Shown: positions 5,728 to 8,475 of the stretch, one piece after another
How positions within the stretch are numbered: position 1 is the stretch's first letter
How the letters are laid out: the number at the start of each line of letters is the position of its first letter
Assembly (NCBI GenBank): GCA_023336765.1
Contig: JAMBLL010000303.1
Coordinates: 1-8,475, forward strand
Length of the DNA stretch: 8,475 bases
DNA from: Actinomycetes bacterium
GTDB taxonomy: Bacteria; Actinomycetota; Acidimicrobiia; Spongiisociales; UBA5794
Direction: 5' to 3'
Program-made: the position numbers and the translations under genes
Notes under the pieces: generated by a model
What the model saw: only the letters and a program-made list of their open reading frames with translations
Databases searched by the model: none
What the model was told of the DNA's origin: nothing

Positions 5728-7176
5728 CTAGCTACGCAGAGCCTCGATTGCTGCTTTCAACCTGGCTCCGTACTCAGCGTCCGCAGCGGCGAAGTTGGCA
5801 AGAGACCGTTCGATGATCTCATCCTTGGATACCTGGGACAGGTCGCCTGCGATCGAAGCTATGAGTCGGTCCTGTTCGGGTGGTGTCATCACCCGGTACA
5901 GCGCACCAGCCTGTGCGAATTCGTCCGTGTCCCGGTCGTCCCATTCGTAGGTGCCCGACATGCCACCAGCGATGCCGGCATAGTGCGGTTCATCGGTTTG
6001 GACTGGTCCGCCGAAGCTGTTCGGCTCGTAGTTCTTGTCCATGGCACCGTTGTCGTCGAATCGCATGAGGCCGTCCCGGCCGTAGTTGTCGACCGTTGCT
6101 GCTTTGGGCGTGTTCACGGGAAGTTGCGTGTGGTTGATACCGAGTCGGTACCGGTGGGCGTCGCCATATGCGAACAGTCTCCCCTGGAGCATCTTGTCGG
6201 GGGATGGGCCGATTCCGGGCACGAAATTACCTGGGTCGAAGCCTGCTTGTTCGACCTCAGCGAAGTAATTCACAGGGTTGCGGTTGAGCACCATCTTGCC
6301 GATCGGGATCAGCGGATAGTCGGCGTGCGGCCACACCTTGGTGACATCGAACGGGTTGATGTGGTAGGTCTGTGCGTCCGCGTCAGGCATGACCTGAATG
6401 TTGACGGTCCACGAAGGGAGGTTCCCCGCATCGATCGCTTCCATGAGGTCGGTGGTGTGCGATTCGGGGTTCTCACCTGCAACCTTGGCCGGCTGATCTC
6501 CGGTGAGACATTCGATACCCTGATCCGTCTTGAAGTGATACTTCACCCAGACGCGTTCACCCTCGCTGTTGACCCACTGGAACGTGTGGGATCCGTACCC
6601 GTTCATGGTGCGGTACGACGCCGGAATCCCGCGGTCGCCGAACAGCCACGTGAACATGTGGGTGGCTTCAGGTGACAAGCTGAAGAAATCCCAAACGTTG
6701 TCCGACTCCTGCTTGTTGGTGTGCGGGTCCGGCTTCTGGGAGTGGATGAAGTCAGGGAACTTCAGGGGATCGTGGATGAAGAAGATCGGCGTGTTGTTGC
6801 CCGTGAGGTCGTAGTTGCCGTCCTCTGTGTAGAACTTGACAGCGAAGCCTCTGGGGTCGCGTACCGCTTCGGGGGCGCCACGGCCACCAGCAACGGTGGA
6901 GAAACGCACGAGGACGTCTGTTCGCTTGCCGACTTCGGACAGGAACTTCGCATGTGTCCATTGGGACACGTCCCTCGTGAGTTCGAAGTACCCGTATGCC
7001 CCTGAGCCGCGTGCGTGCACGATGCGCTCTGGAATGCGCTCACGGTTGAACTTCGCAAGCTTCTCGACCAGGTGGTGATCCTGGATCAGGACCGGTCCTT
7101 GTACTCCTGCGGTCTGGGAATTCTGATTGTCGGCTACCGGTGAGCCAGAGTCTTCTGTGAGTCGACGAGGGGCCAT
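5728..7176 (-). CDS. Haem catalase (small-subunit, clade-3-like)
   Basis: The 482-residue enzyme degrades hydrogen peroxide to water and oxygen. Essential residues are all present: distal His54 in RIVHARGSGAYGYFE (51-65), Asn127 in TGNNTPIFF (125-133), and the proximal haem ligand Tyr337 with Arg333 in RLFAYGDAHRYRLG (333-346). The spacings His-Asn (73) and His-Tyr (283) equal those of bovine catalase. Length and lack of a C-terminal flavodoxin-like domain place it with small-subunit enzymes of about 480-500 residues. IHDP (134-137) replaces the more common IRDP. There is no signal peptide, so it is cytosolic. The start at 7176 has a strong AAAGGAG seven bases upstream; the frame is open to 7230 but that extension has no ribosome site. 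The gene diverges from an aquaporin across 194 bp and precedes the F420-type oxidoreductase. Confidence 0.96.
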   Translation of the reverse strand: MAPRRLTEDSGSPVADNQNSQTAGVQGPVLIQDHHLVEKLAKFNRERIPERIVHARGSGAYGYFELTRDVSQWTHAKFLSEVGKRTDVLVRFSTVAGGRGAPEAVRDPRGFAVKFYTEDGNYDLTGNNTPIFFIHDPLKFPDFIHSQKPDPHTNKQESDNVWDFFSLSPEATHMFTWLFGDRGIPASYRTMNGYGSHTFQWVNSEGERVWVKYHFKTDQGIECLTGDQPAKVAGENPESHTTDLMEAIDAGNLPSWTVNIQVMPDADAQTYHINPFDVTKVWPHADYPLIPIGKMVLNRNPVNYFAEVEQAGFDPGNFVPGIGPSPDKMLQGRLFAYGDAHRYRLGINHTQLPVNTPKAATVDNYGRDGLMRFDDNGAMDKNYEPNSFGGPVQTDEPHYAGIAGGMSGTYEWDDRDTDEFAQAGALYRVMTPPEQDRLIASIAGDLSQVSKDEIIERSLANFAAADAEYGARLKAAIEALRS

Positions 7177-7190
7177 GATTCTCCTTTGTT

Positions 7191-7200
7191 GCTGGCCAGC
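7191..7200. promoter_or_regulatory. Perfect 10-bp palindrome GCTGGCCAGC in the catalase leader
   Basis: GCTGGCCAGC equals its own reverse complement and lies just upstream of the catalase ribosome site on the minus strand. It could be half of an operator or a small mRNA structure, but ten GC-rich bases can occur by chance. Confidence 0.25.
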
Positions 7201-7216
7201 AGATGGGTGCGGAGTC

Positions 7217-7235
7217 GCGGGTTGATGCAACCTGC
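7217..7235. promoter_or_regulatory. Operator-like interrupted palindrome upstream of catalase
   Basis: GGTTG (7220-7224) and CAACC (7228-7232) are inverted around ATG, and outer GC pairs (7217-7218 and 7234-7235) extend the symmetry after one mismatch on each side. It lies 41-59 bases upstream of the catalase start codon, where a repressor or activator could act, and on the minus strand it overlaps a weak TTGCAT -35-like hexamer. It does not match the OxyR or PerR/Fur consensus as I know them. The binding protein is unknown. Confidence 0.4.
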
Positions 7236-7310
7236 CGGCTTCGCGGTGTTTCCCGATGGTGTGACGCCCATGCTAGGCGGACGTCGGTCTCCACGGAACG
7301 GGTGTGGTCC

Positions 7311-7339
7311 TTGGCTCAGGAGCCGTGAACTGCAAGAAT
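7311..7339 (+). promoter_or_regulatory. Candidate promoter for the aquaporin gene
   Basis: TTGGCT (7311-7316) and AAGAAT (7334-7339) are separated by 17 bases, an acceptable sigma-70-type arrangement with imperfect hexamers. Transcription would start near 7346, leaving a short leader with GGAGA before ATG 7371. Nothing stronger is seen in the divergent region. Confidence 0.3.
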
Positions 7340-7370
7340 CGTGCGGTACAGCGATGAATGGAGAATGATC

Positions 7371-8078
7371 ATGCCCGAAATCGGGAAAAGACTCGCGGCC
7401 GAACTGTTGGGTACTTTCGTACTTGTTCTCTTCGGTAGCTTTGCGATCTTCAGCGCGAACTTCGGCAATGTCAATGCTGAAGGCATACCGTTGCCCCAGG
7501 GGACGCCGGTACTGATCATCGCCTTCGGGTTCGGACTGGGTCTTCTCGTCGCGCTGTACGCGTTTGGTGAAGTTTCGGGCGGCCACTTCAACCCTGCGGT
7601 GAGCCTGGCGATGTGGGTCGATCGGAGACTTGATTCGAGATCCTTCCTCCTGTACATGGTTGCCCAGATCACAGGGGCCGTGCTCGCCAGTCTCGTGACG
7701 TTGGCGGCGTTCTCCAAGGCCTTCGTAGCATCGACGGCGACGGTGCCGAATCTTGCGCTTGGTGTGTCGGATACCGATGCCTTCCTGCTCGAGACATTGT
7801 TCACTGCCGTCTTCATCGCCGTGATCCTGAAGGTTACGAAGAGCAGCGCCTTCGCCGGTACCGTGTTCCTGGCGATTGCGTTCACGTTGCTCATCATCCA
7901 CGTGGTGCTCGTCCCGTTGACAGGGACCTCCGTCAACCCGGCCAGGACACTGGGGCCAGCGATCGTGGGTGACAATTACACGTCGATCTGGGTCTATATG
8001 ATCGCACCGATGGTCGGTTCGATCATCGGTTGGGGAGCATACAAGCTCGTCACATCAGGCGATGCGGCGACCGGCTGA
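7371..8078 (+). CDS. Aquaporin (MIP family channel, water-type selectivity filter)
   Basis: The 235-residue membrane protein has six transmembrane helices and both family half-helices: GGHFNPAVS with NPA at 74-76, and TGTSVNPAR with NPA at 189-191. It opens with the typical AAELLGTF (9-16). Aligned with E. coli AqpZ, the aromatic/arginine filter is Phe54, His177, Thr186 and Arg192, the same set as AqpZ, so it should pass water rather than glycerol. Some such channels also pass H2O2, which is interesting because a catalase gene diverges from this one. ATG 7371 is preferred: GGAG ends seven bases upstream, while ATG 7365 would be too close to it and GTG 7341 has no ribosome site. The gene ends 19 bp before a strong hairpin shared with rnpB. 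Confidence 0.95.
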   Translation: MPEIGKRLAAELLGTFVLVLFGSFAIFSANFGNVNAEGIPLPQGTPVLIIAFGFGLGLLVALYAFGEVSGGHFNPAVSLAMWVDRRLDSRSFLLYMVAQITGAVLASLVTLAAFSKAFVASTATVPNLALGVSDTDAFLLETLFTAVFIAVILKVTKSSAFAGTVFLAIAFTLLIIHVVLVPLTGTSVNPARTLGPAIVGDNYTSIWVYMIAPMVGSIIGWGAYKLVTSGDAATG

Positions 8079-8097
8079 GTCGTAGACGGCTTCGAAG

Positions 8098-8133
8098 AAG
8101 GGGAGGGGGCCACCGAGGTGGCCCCCTCCCCTT
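8098..8133. terminator. Strong bidirectional hairpin terminator between aquaporin and rnpB
   Basis: A perfect 16-bp stem (8098-8113 with 8118-8133) encloses the loop CGAG; the arms are almost pure G and C. It is followed by TTGT on the plus strand and by TTCTTCG on the minus strand after the two outermost A-T pairs. Its position just beyond the aquaporin stop and just beyond the rnpB 3' end fits a terminator serving both convergent transcripts. T-tracts are short, as is common in high-GC Actinobacteria. Confidence 0.85.
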
Positions 8134-8137
8134 GTCG

Positions 8138-8475
8138 AGTTGGTGTGTAAGCCGGATTCTGTCGAAGGACGATCATCTATCTGGGATCGGCGTTACCGCA
8201 CGACCTCACGCGACCTACCCGGAACGTAACGGACGGGCAGCCCTGTTCCTGCATGGTCTTGCTCCTGACGGGGTTTACCTAGCCACCCCGGTCACCCGGG
8301 ATGCTGGTGAGCTCTTACCTCACCGTTTCACCATCGCCTGTGCCCCGAAGGGCCATCGGCAGTCTGCTCTCTGTTGCACTGTCCATCGGGTTGCCCCGCC
8401 TGGGTGTTACCCAGCGTCATGCCCTGTGGAGTCCGGACTTTCCTCGACTTCGCAGCCGCGATCGCCTCACCAACT
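8138..8475 (-). ncRNA. rnpB: RNase P RNA, class A
   Basis: On the minus strand this is the catalytic RNA of RNase P, which removes 5' leaders from pre-tRNAs. Conserved elements appear in order: GAGGAAAGTCCGGACTCC (8428-8445), the core around GGTGAAACGGTGAGGTAAGAG (about 8311-8331), the L15 segment with GGTAAAC (8273-8279) that pairs with the tRNA CCA end, AGGAGCAAGACC (about 8256-8267), AGATAGATGATCG (about 8170-8182), and ACAGAATCCGGCTTA (8148-8162). The ends pair as P1: GTTGGTG at the right edge with CACCAAC near 8140-8146. Length is about 338 nt, normal for the class. The 5' end reaches the window edge, so a few nucleotides of P1 may be missing. Confidence 0.97.

Noticed and set aside
5725..6675. 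Long plus-strand open frame (316 codons) opposite the catalase
   Set aside because: It lies antisense to a catalase with every catalytic residue and has no recognisable domain or ribosome site; long antisense frames are expected in high-GC genes.

Overview
The window looks like a housekeeping stretch of a high-GC actinobacterial chromosome. An acidimicrobial or related lineage is my guess, not proven. The evidence is: several GTG starts, some with promoter -10 motifs placed for leaderless translation; a NIF3 gene directly followed by a coiled-coil/zinc-ribbon (DUF164) gene, the pair known from mycobacteria (Rv2230c-Rv2229c); an oxidoreductase of the F420-dependent glucose-6-phosphate dehydrogenase family; and a class A RNase P RNA. 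I see no transposase, integrase, phage gene, CRISPR array, defence system or tRNA.

Layout from left to right. Bases 1-96 hold a 7-bp tandem repeat (ACAGAAC) and matching inverted copies that can fold into a hairpin, just beyond the 3' end of a small minus-strand DUF2007 gene (100-378). Divergent from it runs a tight plus-strand unit: a GNAT acetyltransferase (539-1105), NIF3 (1122-1889), the zinc-ribbon protein (1891-2601) and a YdjM/DUF457 membrane protein (2605-3138), with gaps of 16, 1 and 3 nt. The last gene overlaps tail-to-tail by 24 bp with a minus-strand pair of half-sized TauE/SafE (TSUP) transporters (3528-3884 and 3115-3528). These share one base and together equal one normal TSUP protein. 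A lipoprotein gene (3938-4615) diverges from the pair across only 53 bp and ends at a hairpin shared with a convergent F420-type oxidoreductase (4690-5676). Upstream of the oxidoreductase, on the same strand, lies a clade-3-like haem catalase (5728-7176). An aquaporin (7371-8078) diverges from the catalase across a 194-bp region with operator-like palindromes. A perfect 16-bp hairpin (8098-8133) then separates the aquaporin from rnpB, which runs on the minus strand to the right edge.

Functional reading. The left unit is conserved housekeeping of poorly defined biochemistry. The right part suggests oxidative-stress handling: the catalase destroys H2O2, and the divergent aquaporin has a water-type selectivity filter and could pass water or H2O2. 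The F420-type enzyme may join the catalase transcript. These links come from gene order only. The points most worth a second look are the split transporter, the catalase/aquaporin divergon and the left-edge repeat hairpin. I did not find a clearly new system.
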